Positions 1 to 9,722 of a stretch of DNA of 64,000 nt are shown here, one piece after another. A program made the position numbers and the translations under genes. The stretch spans positions 62,001 to 126,000 of the forward strand of contig DKSK01000009.1 of NCBI GenBank assembly GCA_002472565.1, read 5' to 3'. The notes under the pieces were generated by a model. It searched no databases. It was not told the origin of the DNA and worked only from the letters and a program-made list of their open reading frames with translations. This stretch comes from Bacteroidales bacterium UBA7258. Lineage in GTDB: Bacteria > Bacteroidota > Bacteroidia > Bacteroidales > UBA932. Within the stretch, counting starts at the first letter, position 1. Each line of letters opens with the position of its first letter.

Positions 1-336
1 GTCGGCATCGCTAATCAGCTGATGCTCGGAAAAGAATTGCGTGTCGGCCTTGCGTGACGCCTTCAGGCTTTCCACGGCATTCAGCGCCCTGTTCCTTGCC
101 ATCTTGATGAGATACGAGGACAGAGACCTTTCTATGACGAGGCTTTCCCTGTTGATCCAAATCCACAGCATGACGTCCTCCACGATCTCCTCGGCATCTT
201 CGGCCGAGACGATCTGGCCGGTGAAGGCGCAGAGCAACGGATAGTATTTCCCGAAAAGCCTCGAATAAGCTTTCCGGTCGCCTTTTCGGATGGCTGCAAG
301 CAAAGCTTTATCCTCTATTTCGTATACGTTCGGCAT
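1..336 (-). CDS. ECF-type RNA polymerase sigma factor, FecI-like (3' end outside window)
   Basis: The first 112 codons are present; the gene runs off the left edge. The protein begins MPNVYEIEDKALLAAIRKGD and shows sigma-70 region 2 at about residues 22-95: a YSRLFGKYYPLLCAF segment, an acidic EDAEEIVEDVMLWIW stretch (core-binding helix) and MARNRALNAV. Region 4 is not in view. It lies divergent from a FecR-type anti-sigma gene and an STN-domain SusC, so it most likely controls this utilisation locus by cell-surface signalling. The usual arrangement is fecI followed by fecR on the same strand, so the divergent order is slightly unusual. No other ATG lies close in frame, which supports this start. 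Confidence 0.85.
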   Translation of the reverse strand, partial: MPNVYEIEDKALLAAIRKGDRKAYSRLFGKYYPLLCAFTGQIVSAEDAEEIVEDVMLWIWINRESLVIERSLSSYLIKMARNRALNAVESLKASRKADTQFFSEHQLISDAD

Positions 337-341
337 CGGCC

Positions 342-349
342 CAAAGCTA
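342..349 (-). promoter_or_regulatory. Bacteroides-type -7 box (TAGCTTTG) for the sigma gene
   Basis: On the minus strand TAGCTTTG matches TAnnTTTG exactly. A T-rich -33 region lies about 19 bases upstream. With the usual 6-7 base offset, transcription would start at or next to the ATG, which suggests a leaderless message. Confidence 0.45.
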
Positions 350-407
350 TTGTGGCAAATTTATCAAAAAATTTTTTAGGAAAGCGGCACTGGGGCCTGT
401 CTTTATA

Positions 408-1427
408 ATGGAACCAATGACTGATGACGCTATGGACAAACCGGTGGAAGAATTGCTCCCTAGATACGTTGAAGGCAAGACGACCGTCGAGGAGACGGCC
501 GCAGTGGACAGGTGGCTGGAGGCCTCTGCCGAAAACCGCAAGATATTGGAGGACATGCAGATGCTCGAACTTGCCATGGCGGAGAACCGAAGCGCCTCGG
601 ACGCCGGCAAGGCATGGAGAAGGGTGAGCCGTAAGATCGGCGGCCGTTCCAGGGTCCTGCTTTGGGCGACGAGGGCCGCGGCCATCCTTTCTATCCCCCT
701 GTTGGCAGGCGTAATTTTCCTTGCCCGCAAGGTCAATTCCTACGGGGATGACGTCCGGATGGTCGAGGTCAGGACCAATCCCGGCATGAACACGACCGTG
801 ACCCTTCCGGACAATTCGGTCGTGACGCTGAACTCGGAGTCGACGCTGACCTATCCGCAGCGTTTCACCGGAAAGACCAGGGAGGTGTCCCTCACCGGGG
901 AAGCCTTCTTCAAGGTCGAGAAGGACGCTCGATGCCAATTCGTCGTCAATTCGCTGGATGACACCAAGATAAGGGTCTACGGGACGACCTTCGATGTCGA
1001 TGCCTATCCTGAATTCGGGGCCGTCGATGTCACCCTCATAGAGGGCTCCGTGGGCTTCGAAAACAAGAACGCTGCCGGCTCGCCGAGGCAGTACAGGCTG
1101 GCGCCCGGCCAGAAGGCAACCTACAGGCTCAAAGACGGCGAGACCACGATCTCGCAGACGGAGGGCGAATCGGAAACGGCATGGACCGAAGGCAAGATCG
1201 TGCTCAGGGACACGCCTCTCGCCGACGCCCTGAAGATGCTCTCAAAGCGTTTCGGCGTGGCCTTCGATGTCCGCAACCCGGACGTGTCCGGGTACTCGTT
1301 CACCGGCACTTTCGACACGCATTCCCTGGACCAGATCCTCGACTATTTCGAGATGTCCACGGATTTCAATTGGCGCTATGAGGATTCGACGGGCGTCAAT
1401 CACCACAGGAAAATCGTAGTTTATTGA
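408..1427 (+). CDS. FecR-family anti-sigma factor
   Basis: This is a single-pass inner-membrane regulator of the divergent ECF sigma factor. In order it has a short cytoplasmic N-terminal part (about residues 1-80, with a helical EETAAVDRWLEAS segment), one membrane segment near residues 84-106 (WATRAAAILSIPLLAGVIF), a periplasmic FecR domain (about 118-215, with TLPDNSVVTLNSESTLTYP and the GEAFFKV motif), and a C-terminal DUF4974-like domain (about 260-335) of the kind that contacts an STN domain. Its length (339 aa) is normal for the family. The gene ends 21 bp before a SusC gene that carries an STN domain, which fits receptor-to-FecR-to-sigma signalling. ATGs at 408, 417 and 432 are all possible starts. 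Confidence 0.92.
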   Translation: MEPMTDDAMDKPVEELLPRYVEGKTTVEETAAVDRWLEASAENRKILEDMQMLELAMAENRSASDAGKAWRRVSRKIGGRSRVLLWATRAAAILSIPLLAGVIFLARKVNSYGDDVRMVEVRTNPGMNTTVTLPDNSVVTLNSESTLTYPQRFTGKTREVSLTGEAFFKVEKDARCQFVVNSLDDTKIRVYGTTFDVDAYPEFGAVDVTLIEGSVGFENKNAAGSPRQYRLAPGQKATYRLKDGETTISQTEGESETAWTEGKIVLRDTPLADALKMLSKRFGVAFDVRNPDVSGYSFTGTFDTHSLDQILDYFEMSTDFNWRYEDSTGVNHHRKIVVY

Positions 1428-1448
1428 TAACCAAAATAATAACCAAAA

Positions 1449-4400
1449 ATGCAAAGAATCACTAGACTTGTTGCGTTTGCATTCGCCGCGGTCGCGTTAT
1501 GGACGACATTGTCTATGACATTGTCGGCCCAGACGAGGCAGGTGAGCATCGACGCAAGGAACCAGAAGGTCGAGCAGGTCCTCAAAGAAATCGAGCGGGA
1601 GACCGGCTATGGCTTCTTCTACAGCAATCAGCAGATCGACCTTGAAAGGAGGGTCAGCGTGAGCGCCAAGGACAAAGACGTCATGGATGTCCTCTCGCAG
1701 GTGTTCAAGGGCACGGATGTGCGTTGCGAGATATCCGGGGACAGGATAGTCTTGACCACGAAAGCCAAGGAAGGCGACGCAAAACCCGGCAGGAAGACAG
1801 TTTCCGGAAGGATCGTGGATTCCAAGGGAGTCCCGGTTGCCGGTGTGGGAGTCGTCGAGTCGGGCACGACCAACGGGGTGATCACCGATTCGGAAGGCCG
1901 CTTTTCCATCGAGGTAAGCGGCCCCGATGCCTTGCTTGATGTATCCTCGATAGGATACAGGTCGGCCGAAATCCCGGCAGGCCAGGCCTCCGACATCGTG
2001 CTCCAGGATGACCTCCAGTCTCTCGAGGAGGTCGTCGTGATCGGATACGGAACGGTGAAGAAGTCCGACCTCACGGGATCCGTGGCGTCAATATCGGCGA
2101 ATTCTTTCAAGGACGAGCCAATCAAGAGGGTTGAGGACGCACTGCAGGGACGCACCGCCGGCGTCGCGGTGACGAACGTCTCCGGACTCCCGGGAGGAGA
2201 GATCAAGATTCGTGTCCGCGGAACGACCTCCATCAACACCAGCAACGACCCGCTTTACGTCATAGACGGCATGGTCGCAGGCGGCCTCATGGTCAACACG
2301 GACGACATCGAGTCGATCGAAGTCTTGAAGGACGCGTCCGCCACGGCGATCTATGGCTCGAGGGGAGCGAACGGCGTCATCCTCGTCACGACGAAGAAGG
2401 GCCGCAACGGAGGCTTCAGGGTCCATGCCAGCGCCGACATCGGGGTTTCGGACATCATCAAGAAATACGACCTCCTGGACGCATACGAATACGCGACGGC
2501 GCTCAACACCTACCGTGGCTCGTCCACGATTTCCGCCGAAGACATGCAGGCCTACAAGAACGGCACGAAGGGGATTGACTGGCAGGACCTCATGCTCAGG
2601 ACGGGCATCAGCCAGGACTACAGGCTCAGCGTGTCCGGAGGCAACGACAACAACCGCTACTACATCTCCGGCGGGCTGATCAACGACCGGACCATCACGA
2701 TAACGACGAACTATCAGAAGGCCGACGTCAGGGTCAACTTGGACAACAGACTCAAGGATTGGCTGACGCTTTCCACCAAGGTCCACGGCTTCCAGGTCAG
2801 GAGCCACAACGGTTCCATAAACATCATCGATTTCCTCAACTATTCTCCTACCATGGAGATGAAGGATGAAGAGACGGGTGTGTACAACAAGGACCCGTTC
2901 AACGCCGTCGACCCCAACCCGTACGGCAAGATGAAGGTGAACAAGTCCGACAGCTACAACTACAAGGTTGAGGGTTCCGAGGATGTCAACATCCGGCTCC
3001 TGAAGGGGTTGACGCTCGATGTCCAGGCGGGAGGAAGCTACATGCATGTGCCTCAATACGGTTTCACGTCTTCGAAGGTTCAGTCCGGCCAGATCAGCGA
3101 CATGCAGAATTACGGCCGCACGAACACCTTCTGGCAGGTTACTGACAACCTTACCTACGACCGCACCTTCGGGGACCACCATGTCACCGCCACTGCGGTC
3201 TACGAGACGAGCAAGGCCGAAACCAAGGGCATGTCCATCACGGGAACCGGCCTCCAGAACGAGTTCGTCGGATATTGGAACGTCCAGAATGCGGCCTCCA
3301 GGGACGCGAGGAACTGGTACTCGGCCGAGGTCATCGAGTCCTATCTCGGGCGTCTGATGTACAGCTACAAGGGCAGATACATGCTGACCGCAACCATCAG
3401 GGCCGACGGCTCCTCCAAGTTCCAGGACGACAACAAATGGGGCTATTTCCCTTCCGCCGCGGCGGCCTGGGACATGTCCAAGGAAAAGTTCATGAAGAGA
3501 TTCACCTGGCTCGACCAGTTGAAGCTGAGGGCAAGCTACGGAAAGGTCGGCAACCAGTCCATCGACGCCTACACGACTCTCGGAATGCTGGCCCAGACGA
3601 CGAGGGAGGGCTATGGCTCCGACACCATCCATACCGGATACTGGTCTGGAAACCTTGCGACGCCTGATGTCACATGGGAAAAGACCGACCAGTATGACCT
3701 TGGCATGGACGCAAGCCTCCTGAAGAACAAGGTCTCCTTCTCCTTTGACTGGTTCCTCAAGGACACGAAGGACCTGCTCCTCCGCAAGCCGATCCCTAAC
3801 TACAACGGAGGAGGCACATTCTGGGTCAACCAGGGCGAGGTCAAGAACCAGGGAATCGAATTCCAGCTGTCCGCCTACCCTCTTCCTTCGGGGAGCGACT
3901 TCTTCTGGGAGACCTCGTTCAACGCCTCTTACGTGAGGAACGAGATCATCGACCTTGCCGGAAGCGATTACATCGAGGGGGAGAACAACACCGGATTCGG
4001 CGGCGGCCCTATCTCCATCATGAAGGTTGGGAAGCCTCTCGGCTCCTTCTACCTCTACAAATGGAAGGGCTACAACGAGGAAGGCGCGAATCTGTACAAG
4101 AGAAAGTCCGACGGCGCACTTACGACGAACCCTACCTCCGACGACCTCTACGTCGAAGGCCAGGCGGAACCGAAATGGACCTTCGGATGGAACAACACCA
4201 TCAGGTGGAAGAACTGGACGCTCAACGTCTTCTTCAACGCCGCGGCAGGCAACAACCGTCTGAACATGAGCCGCTTCGCCATGGCTTCCATGATAGGCAA
4301 ATACAGATTCATAACCCTGGCGGACGCCTACTACAAGAGCTGGGACCAGGTCTCGGACAAGTCCAAGGCGCATTATGCGAGCCACAGGAATCCCGACAAC

Positions 4401-4664
4401 AAGAACTATCCGGATTCCGACTTCTGGCTCGAGGATGCCTCTTTCATAAAGCTGAAGAACCTGAGCCTCACATACACGGTTCCGAAGTCGTTGACAAAAT
4501 CCGTGGACGTGCAGCTCTCCCTCAGCGCGCAGAACCTCTTCACGCTCACCCATTACAGCGGAATGGACCCTGAGGTCTACAGCTCAAGCTATTACGATGG
4601 CGTCGACCTCGGCGCGTATCCGATTTCACGCACATTCACGTTCGGACTTAAACTCGGGTTCTAA
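1449..4664 (+). CDS. SusC/RagA-type TonB-dependent receptor with STN domain
   Basis: This is an outer-membrane importer of glycan fragments and probably also the signal input for the FecR/sigma pair. The signal peptide ends near LSMTLSAQ. An STN domain follows at about residues 31-105 (VEQVLKEIERETGYGFFYS), then a carboxypeptidase-regulatory-like domain (about 118-195), the TonB plug (about 200-320, with EEVVVIGYGTVKKSDLTGSV and the IDG motif), and a 22-strand-type barrel ending in a C-terminal aromatic residue (LKLGF). The length of 1071 aa is typical. A SusD gene follows after 15 bp. The STN domain separates it from the second SusC in this window, which lacks one and has no sigma/FecR partner. 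Confidence 0.96.
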   Translation: MQRITRLVAFAFAAVALWTTLSMTLSAQTRQVSIDARNQKVEQVLKEIERETGYGFFYSNQQIDLERRVSVSAKDKDVMDVLSQVFKGTDVRCEISGDRIVLTTKAKEGDAKPGRKTVSGRIVDSKGVPVAGVGVVESGTTNGVITDSEGRFSIEVSGPDALLDVSSIGYRSAEIPAGQASDIVLQDDLQSLEEVVVIGYGTVKKSDLTGSVASISANSFKDEPIKRVEDALQGRTAGVAVTNVSGLPGGEIKIRVRGTTSINTSNDPLYVIDGMVAGGLMVNTDDIESIEVLKDASATAIYGSRGANGVILVTTKKGRNGGFRVHASADIGVSDIIKKYDLLDAYEYATALNTYRGSSTISAEDMQAYKNGTKGIDWQDLMLRTGISQDYRLSVSGGNDNNRYYISGGLINDRTITITTNYQKADVRVNLDNRLKDWLTLSTKVHGFQVRSHNGSINIIDFLNYSPTMEMKDEETGVYNKDPFNAVDPNPYGKMKVNKSDSYNYKVEGSEDVNIRLLKGLTLDVQAGGSYMHVPQYGFTSSKVQSGQISDMQNYGRTNTFWQVTDNLTYDRTFGDHHVTATAVYETSKAETKGMSITGTGLQNEFVGYWNVQNAASRDARNWYSAEVIESYLGRLMYSYKGRYMLTATIRADGSSKFQDDNKWGYFPSAAAAWDMSKEKFMKRFTWLDQLKLRASYGKVGNQSIDAYTTLGMLAQTTREGYGSDTIHTGYWSGNLATPDVTWEKTDQYDLGMDASLLKNKVSFSFDWFLKDTKDLLLRKPIPNYNGGGTFWVNQGEVKNQGIEFQLSAYPLPSGSDFFWETSFNASYVRNEIIDLAGSDYIEGENNTGFGGGPISIMKVGKPLGSFYLYKWKGYNEEGANLYKRKSDGALTTNPTSDDLYVEGQAEPKWTFGWNNTIRWKNWTLNVFFNAAAGNNRLNMSRFAMASMIGKYRFITLADAYYKSWDQVSDKSKAHYASHRNPDNKNYPDSDFWLEDASFIKLKNLSLTYTVPKSLTKSVDVQLSLSAQNLFTLTHYSGMDPEVYSSSYYDGVDLGAYPISRTFTFGLKLGF

Positions 4665-4679
4665 CACCAGAATTCCATC

Positions 4680-6302
4680 ATGAAAAACATATTCCACATA
4701 ATAATAGGCTTATTGCTGGCGGCGCCGGCATTCCTGATCTCATCCTGCGCCGACCTGGACGAAAACCCGAAGGGACAGCTTGCCAAGGACAATTTCTTCA
4801 ATTCCGAAAGCGACCTCGACCTGGCCCTCAACGGGATGTACTCCATCCTTTCCCAAGACATGTACGCCAACAACGGAGTGGGCTTCGACGCCGTCGCCGG
4901 AGACGACATCACGACGCACCCCGCGAGCAACAAGCAGGGCATCCGCGAGGTCGACACTTACGACGTGTCGGACAACAACACCTGGGTCGACGAACTCTGG
5001 CGTTGCCGCTGGAGGCTCATCAAGTCGTGCAACTTCATAATCGACAACGCCGGCGGCACGAAGAACGCCTCGCAGGAGAAGATAGACGAGACCCTCGGCC
5101 AGGCCTACTACTGGAGGGCGTACTCCTACTTCTATCTTGTCATGGACTGGGGCAAGCTTCCTCTCATCACCGAAGACGCGGTTTCCTTTGACGTCCCTCT
5201 CTCTTCCGTGCAGGACGTGTTCGACCTGATAGTTTCCGACCTGCAGAAGGCCGAGCAGATGGTCCCGGTCTATTACGACAAGGAGCCTTATTTCCAGAAC
5301 GGGGTAAACGTGGCGGTAGGACAGGCCGCCGTAAAGGCGACGCTCTCCTATGTGTACATGTGCATGGCCGGCTGGCCCCTGAACCTCGGCGTCGAGTACT
5401 ACAAGAAGGCGGCCGAAAAGGCCAAGGAAGTAATCGACGGGGTCGATGACGGCACGTACAAGTATAGGCTCCTCGACAACTATTCGGATGTCTATTCCTA
5501 CAAATACAACCACGACAATCCGGAACTTCTGCTTGGCATCTACTACAACAGGAGCGTCGACGCGTTCCAGAATTCCACCCTCTGCGACTTCCTCCAGGAC
5601 ATGGCATATGGCGGCTGGGACGACACCCATGGCGAGATCAAGTTCTGGAAGGATTTCCCGGACGGTCCGCGCAAGGAGGCTACATACTTCCCGAAGATAA
5701 TACTCATGTCTGAGGCGTCCGAGGCCAAGCTCCGCGACTGGTGGGAAGACCCTGATCCGGGTTCTCCGCGTACGGTCGTCGCGCCATGCTTCATGAAGAC
5801 CCAGGAGGGTGCCGTAAGGGGGACGGAATTCGACTACAGGAACCCTGCCGCGATCAATCAGGAGGGCGAAAAGACCCATCAGGTGATCCGTCTGTCGGAG
5901 GTCTACTGCTGGTATGCGGAAGCCGTCGGCAGGAGCGGGTCCGGCGACATCACCGAGGCGGTCCGCGTCCTCAACCTCGTCCGCAACAGGGCCGACGGGG
6001 CCGAGACGAACGTCTATTCGACCTCCATGTCCCATGAGGAGCTCGCGGAGGCCGCCTACAACGAGCACGGATGGGAGATCGCGGGATACTACTGGGGCAA
6101 CATCGCGACTAGGGCCCGCGACATGTTCAGGATGTACAGGATAAAGGACCATTTCGAATACAGGAAACAGAACCCGAAGATAGAGGTCGCCCCGGGAGTC
6201 TTCAGGAACGAGGCCGTCCCTGTGACGGGAGTCTGGGACGACAGCAAGATGTATCTGAAGTATCCGGCAAGGGATGCGGACATTAACCCTAATCTCAAGT
6301 AA
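4680..6302 (+). CDS. SusD/RagB-family surface glycan-binding lipoprotein
   Basis: This is the partner lid of the SusC just upstream; it binds the oligosaccharide at the cell surface. A lipoprotein signal is present (AFLISSC, with the Cys near residue 23) followed by acidic residues, as in surface-exported Bacteroidota lipoproteins. The N-terminal part carries the family pattern of a helical repeat with NGMYSILSQDMY and YYWRAYSYFYLVMDWG. The C-terminal half carries RLSEVYCWYAEAVGR and VRVLNLVRNRA. The length (540 aa) is normal. The same transcription unit continues 3 bp downstream with a BACON-domain lipoprotein, probably a surface glycan-binding protein. Confidence 0.95.
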   Translation: MKNIFHIIIGLLLAAPAFLISSCADLDENPKGQLAKDNFFNSESDLDLALNGMYSILSQDMYANNGVGFDAVAGDDITTHPASNKQGIREVDTYDVSDNNTWVDELWRCRWRLIKSCNFIIDNAGGTKNASQEKIDETLGQAYYWRAYSYFYLVMDWGKLPLITEDAVSFDVPLSSVQDVFDLIVSDLQKAEQMVPVYYDKEPYFQNGVNVAVGQAAVKATLSYVYMCMAGWPLNLGVEYYKKAAEKAKEVIDGVDDGTYKYRLLDNYSDVYSYKYNHDNPELLLGIYYNRSVDAFQNSTLCDFLQDMAYGGWDDTHGEIKFWKDFPDGPRKEATYFPKIILMSEASEAKLRDWWEDPDPGSPRTVVAPCFMKTQEGAVRGTEFDYRNPAAINQEGEKTHQVIRLSEVYCWYAEAVGRSGSGDITEAVRVLNLVRNRADGAETNVYSTSMSHEELAEAAYNEHGWEIAGYYWGNIATRARDMFRMYRIKDHFEYRKQNPKIEVAPGVFRNEAVPVTGVWDDSKMYLKYPARDADINPNLK

Positions 6303-6305
6303 ACC

Positions 6306-7958
6306 ATGAACAAGATAACACTGATAACCGTTTTCTGCGCTTCACTCCTGGCCGCTTCTTGCGAAGAGACCTACAAGAAGCCGGTCGACCTCATAAGGTG
6401 CGACGTCTCTGCGGATGAGCTCAAGTTCGACGTCAGCCCGGCCGAGTCGCAGACTTTCACGATAGAGTCGGAATCTCATTGGAAGATTTCCGTCGACCAG
6501 GGCAAGGGATCCTGGTGCGAGGTGTCTCCGCTTGAGGGAACCGGCGACGCCACCATCACAATCAAGGCGGCGGCCAACAAGGGGCCGAAGAGGAGTGCCG
6601 AGATCGAGGTCGCCTCGAAGGGCGCCGAGGTCAAGACCGTTTCCGTCATCCAGGCGGGCTTCCAGGGGACAATTTACAACTTCCAGAATCTCGACGGTTT
6701 CAACCGCAGCGGGATGACCGAATACAACCCGGTCTCTTTCGTCGAATCACCTGACTGTGAGGACGGCTGGGCCCTGAGGCTCTACACCCGTCCGGGAGAA
6801 GAGCACATGGGGCCGAACGGAGACAGGGTCAAGGTCGAGACGGAGAACCAGTATGGCTCGGGAAGATACGAATGGCGGATCTATGTGCCGGTCATGGGCA
6901 TGAATGACCGCACGAGCATAGGCGCCTTCCTCTACTATGACGATTACCATGAATTGGACTTCGAAATATGCTCCGGAACGGCGGCCGACCGCGGGACCGC
7001 GGGATGCGGGGCCGACGACATGCTCTGCAAGATGACAAGCCAGGCGAATCCGTACGTGTCGAATGCGATTGCCATCAAGGGCAACGCATGGCATGTGTTC
7101 GCCCTTGACCTCCAGCTCGTCGACAAGAAGTACCTGGTTTCATGGATCGTCGACGACAAGACCGTCGCGTCCAGGCAGATGAATTTCGGCGAGACGGATG
7201 CATATTTCAAGGCGATCTCCAGCGTGGAGAACCTGCTTGGGATGGGTGACCATGCCGCGACCCAGGAAAATTACGCATTGTTCGACTACCTCGAGTATGC
7301 GCCGTATGACTACTCCATGAAGCCTGTGAAGCCTGGAGAGCTCGGGCCTGAGCCTGACGGCGAGACCGTCACCTTCGACTTCGACGACAATCAGGTTCCG
7401 GCGGACTGGGCCAACCATGGCGGAGAATTCTCCGACGGATACATGTGGCTCCCTAACGGAACCAATGCCGTGTACAACAAGACCGTAGGACCGGGCAAGT
7501 ATTCCTTCCGCATCGATGTGCCTTCGGTAGGAGTCGGTGAAAAATGGCTTTCCGGACTCAGCCTTGCGGGAGATGTGGACGCGGAGAGAAGCTTCTCCAT
7601 GATGGTCTGGTCCGGTTCCGAGGCGGTCAGGGATGCCTGCGACATCGCCCCTTCCAAGGGCCAGATGCTCGTCCGCTGCTACACGGAAAGCCTCGGTGCG
7701 TGGAACTATCCGATCGATCCTGGCCTTCACAACTTCGTGCTCGACCTCAGGCTCGTAAACGGCTGCTATTCCGCAAACTGGATAATCGACGGTGACCTCG
7801 TCAAGACCTTCACCACCTGGTATACCCCGGACATGTTCAACCTGGGCATGTCCTTCCGTACCTTCGCGGACGGAGGCGGTTGGCAGGGAAGCAAGAACAC
7901 GACGCAGACCTACAAGGCAGGCTTCGACTCGATTTCTGTCAAGCTGTACAAGTATTAG
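6306..7958 (+). CDS. BACON-domain lipoprotein with two GH16-like beta-sandwich domains
   Basis: This is a surface lipoprotein (LLAASC, Cys19). A BACON domain covers about residues 30-118. It is followed by two related beta-sandwich domains at about 120-335 and 365-548. The first contains HELDFEICSG at about residue 215; its ELDFE (216-220) has the spacing of the GH16 catalytic E-x-D-x-E. In the second copy the equivalent stretch reads ERSFSMMVWSG, so the acidic residues are gone. Both copies share the later pattern with WIVDDK or WIIDGD. I infer that it is either a laminarinase-fold enzyme with a binding copy, or a purely glycan-binding protein (SusE/F-like position after SusD). Activity is not certain, because the flanking GH16 motif is only partly recognisable. 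Confidence 0.7.
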   Translation: MNKITLITVFCASLLAASCEETYKKPVDLIRCDVSADELKFDVSPAESQTFTIESESHWKISVDQGKGSWCEVSPLEGTGDATITIKAAANKGPKRSAEIEVASKGAEVKTVSVIQAGFQGTIYNFQNLDGFNRSGMTEYNPVSFVESPDCEDGWALRLYTRPGEEHMGPNGDRVKVETENQYGSGRYEWRIYVPVMGMNDRTSIGAFLYYDDYHELDFEICSGTAADRGTAGCGADDMLCKMTSQANPYVSNAIAIKGNAWHVFALDLQLVDKKYLVSWIVDDKTVASRQMNFGETDAYFKAISSVENLLGMGDHAATQENYALFDYLEYAPYDYSMKPVKPGELGPEPDGETVTFDFDDNQVPADWANHGGEFSDGYMWLPNGTNAVYNKTVGPGKYSFRIDVPSVGVGEKWLSGLSLAGDVDAERSFSMMVWSGSEAVRDACDIAPSKGQMLVRCYTESLGAWNYPIDPGLHNFVLDLRLVNGCYSANWIIDGDLVKTFTTWYTPDMFNLGMSFRTFADGGGWQGSKNTTQTYKAGFDSISVKLYKY

Positions 7959-8065
7959 CCCGTGCATGACCGATGGCTGCCCAATTTGCCGGAACTTTGT
8001 TGAGTCGTCAGATTGCGCGGCCGGTCATGAGGCCATAGAGCAAAAAAAAATTAGTGGTTTGGTTT

Positions 8066-8113
8066 CCGCTTTCCGGCAACAGCCCTTCGCGGAGTGCCGG
8101 AAAGCGGTTTTTT
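8066..8113 (+). terminator. Strong intrinsic terminator
   Basis: A perfect 13-bp stem (CCGCTTTCCGGCA at 8066-8078 pairing with 8095-8107) is followed by six T residues. It closes the sigma/SusCD unit. The GH20 gene starts 25 bp later, so that gene either needs its own promoter or receives read-through. Confidence 0.85.
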
Positions 8114-8138
8114 CGTATATTGCCGTCACCTTTTTGGA

Positions 8139-9656
8139 ATGAAACTGTTTATTGGTAAACCGTTGAGGAACATTTTGCTGTCGCTGGTCGCGCTGGCCTG
8201 GGGTTGGGGCCTGAGTGCCCAGGATTTCGGGGTCAGGGCCTTCTACCTTGATTTCAGGACGCAGGTCATGACCGTGGACGCCATAAAGCATCTGGCCGAC
8301 GACCTCCATGAAAAAGGGATGAACGCCCTCATGATCGAGTATGAGGCGACCTTCCCCTTCAAGGAAGACGCCACCCTTAGGAACGGGTTCGCCTTCTCGG
8401 AGGAGGACGTTAAGGAGATCGTCTCCTACTGCTCGTCCCTTGGGATGGAAGTCATCCCTCTGCAGAACTGTTTCGGCCATTGCGAATACATCCTGAGGCA
8501 TCCACGTTACGCCGGCCTGAGGGAGGACCCCAAGAAGGAGGTGTCCCAGGTCTGCCCCATGAAGATTGACGAGGCCGTCGAGGCGTTCAAGGGCATCTTC
8601 TCGGAGGTGGCCTCCCTGCATCCTTCCAGGTACATGCACATCGGCTGCGACGAGACCTACCTCTTGGGTTCATGTGAGAGATGCTCCAAGGTCCCGAAGG
8701 CGAAGCTTTTCGCCGATTACGTCAACGCCATGTGCGACATCGTCCGTGGACTCGGCAAGAGGCCCATGATATGGGCAGACATGGTCCTGAAGCATCCGGA
8801 TGCCATCCCTCTCCTGCCGAAGGACCTCATCTATGTGGACTGGAACTACGGCTGGGCCCCAGACCATTTCGGGCCCTTGTCGAGGCTGCTGGAAAGCGGG
8901 GCCGAGGTGTGGGGAGCGGCTGCCCTGAGGTCTTACCCGGACGACGTCTTCCTGACCCGGTGGGAGAAGCACTTCGACAACCTGAGGGATTTCGTACCGT
9001 ATGCAATGGCCCATGGGTACAAGGGCATGATCGAGACTACCTGGTCCACGAGCGGCACCTATGGCTTCCATTACGGGAACCGCTGGGAGGTGTTTTCCAT
9101 GCAGCCGATACGACAGGTGTATCCATTGGACGCCTTCGGAATCTTGGCGGCCGCGTACGCAAAGGCACTCTCGTCTTCGTCTCCGTTGCCTGTCGACGAA
9201 TTCATAAAGGGCTATGCCACCGAGCATTATGGCCTCGACGGCCGGGAGTCCGACGCCCTTCTGGGCTATTTCAGGTTGCCGCAGCCTGAGGCGGCCGACA
9301 TCCCGGACCTGGAGAAGGAGATAAGAGTGTGTGAGGGGGCGAGGGAGGGGCTGGCGGCCCTCCGGCCCCGGAAGAATGCGCGGGAGTTCGGGCACTATGT
9401 CCTGATGATGGACATCAGGATCGAGTACCTTAAATTCAAGGAGATAGAACGGTCGTACGAGGCGTCCGGCTTCGGAGCTTCCGATGCGGCGGCCCTCTCC
9501 CGGCGCCTGAAGGCCGTGCTCGCCGAAAGCGAGAAGACCGCCAAGCGCTTCACCGGGATCCACTCGGGCTTCCTCAAGCCAGGCCAGTCCGAGGCTATCA
9601 TGGACACATGGCTCGAGAAGCCGCGCGAACTACTCCGCACCCTCCAGAACTTCTGA
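8139..9656 (+). CDS. GH20-family beta-N-acetylhexosaminidase-like glycoside hydrolase
   Basis: The signal peptide is MKLFIGKPLRNILLSLVALAWGWGLSAQ. The TIM-barrel core carries the GH20 signature HIGCDE, with the catalytic Asp-Glu pair at D171/E172. Other family-like stretches are FGHCEY, MIWADMVLKHP and DWNYGW. The protein is 506 aa and lacks the extra N-terminal GH20b domain, so it is a compact version. I chose the ATG at 8139 because a longer reading from 8094 starts inside the terminator hairpin and spoils the signal peptide. The enzyme would release terminal N-acetylhexosamines or related residues from glycans. Together with the upstream SusCD it suggests a host-type or cell-wall-type glycan target. 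The downstream gene metK converges on it. Confidence 0.78.
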   Translation: MKLFIGKPLRNILLSLVALAWGWGLSAQDFGVRAFYLDFRTQVMTVDAIKHLADDLHEKGMNALMIEYEATFPFKEDATLRNGFAFSEEDVKEIVSYCSSLGMEVIPLQNCFGHCEYILRHPRYAGLREDPKKEVSQVCPMKIDEAVEAFKGIFSEVASLHPSRYMHIGCDETYLLGSCERCSKVPKAKLFADYVNAMCDIVRGLGKRPMIWADMVLKHPDAIPLLPKDLIYVDWNYGWAPDHFGPLSRLLESGAEVWGAAALRSYPDDVFLTRWEKHFDNLRDFVPYAMAHGYKGMIETTWSTSGTYGFHYGNRWEVFSMQPIRQVYPLDAFGILAAAYAKALSSSSPLPVDEFIKGYATEHYGLDGRESDALLGYFRLPQPEAADIPDLEKEIRVCEGAREGLAALRPRKNAREFGHYVLMMDIRIEYLKFKEIERSYEASGFGASDAAALSRRLKAVLAESEKTAKRFTGIHSGFLKPGQSEAIMDTWLEKPRELLRTLQNF

Positions 9657-9722
9657 CGCCGCGGCGGGACTGGGTCCGTGGTTGCCGGGGGCGGGACTGA
9701 ACCCGGGGTGCCCGGGGCGGGG

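Noticed and set aside
2088..4553. Long open frame (821 codons) on the minus strand
   Set aside because: It is antisense to the SusC gene, has low-complexity Val/Arg-rich composition and no domain. It is a shadow of GC-rich codon use.
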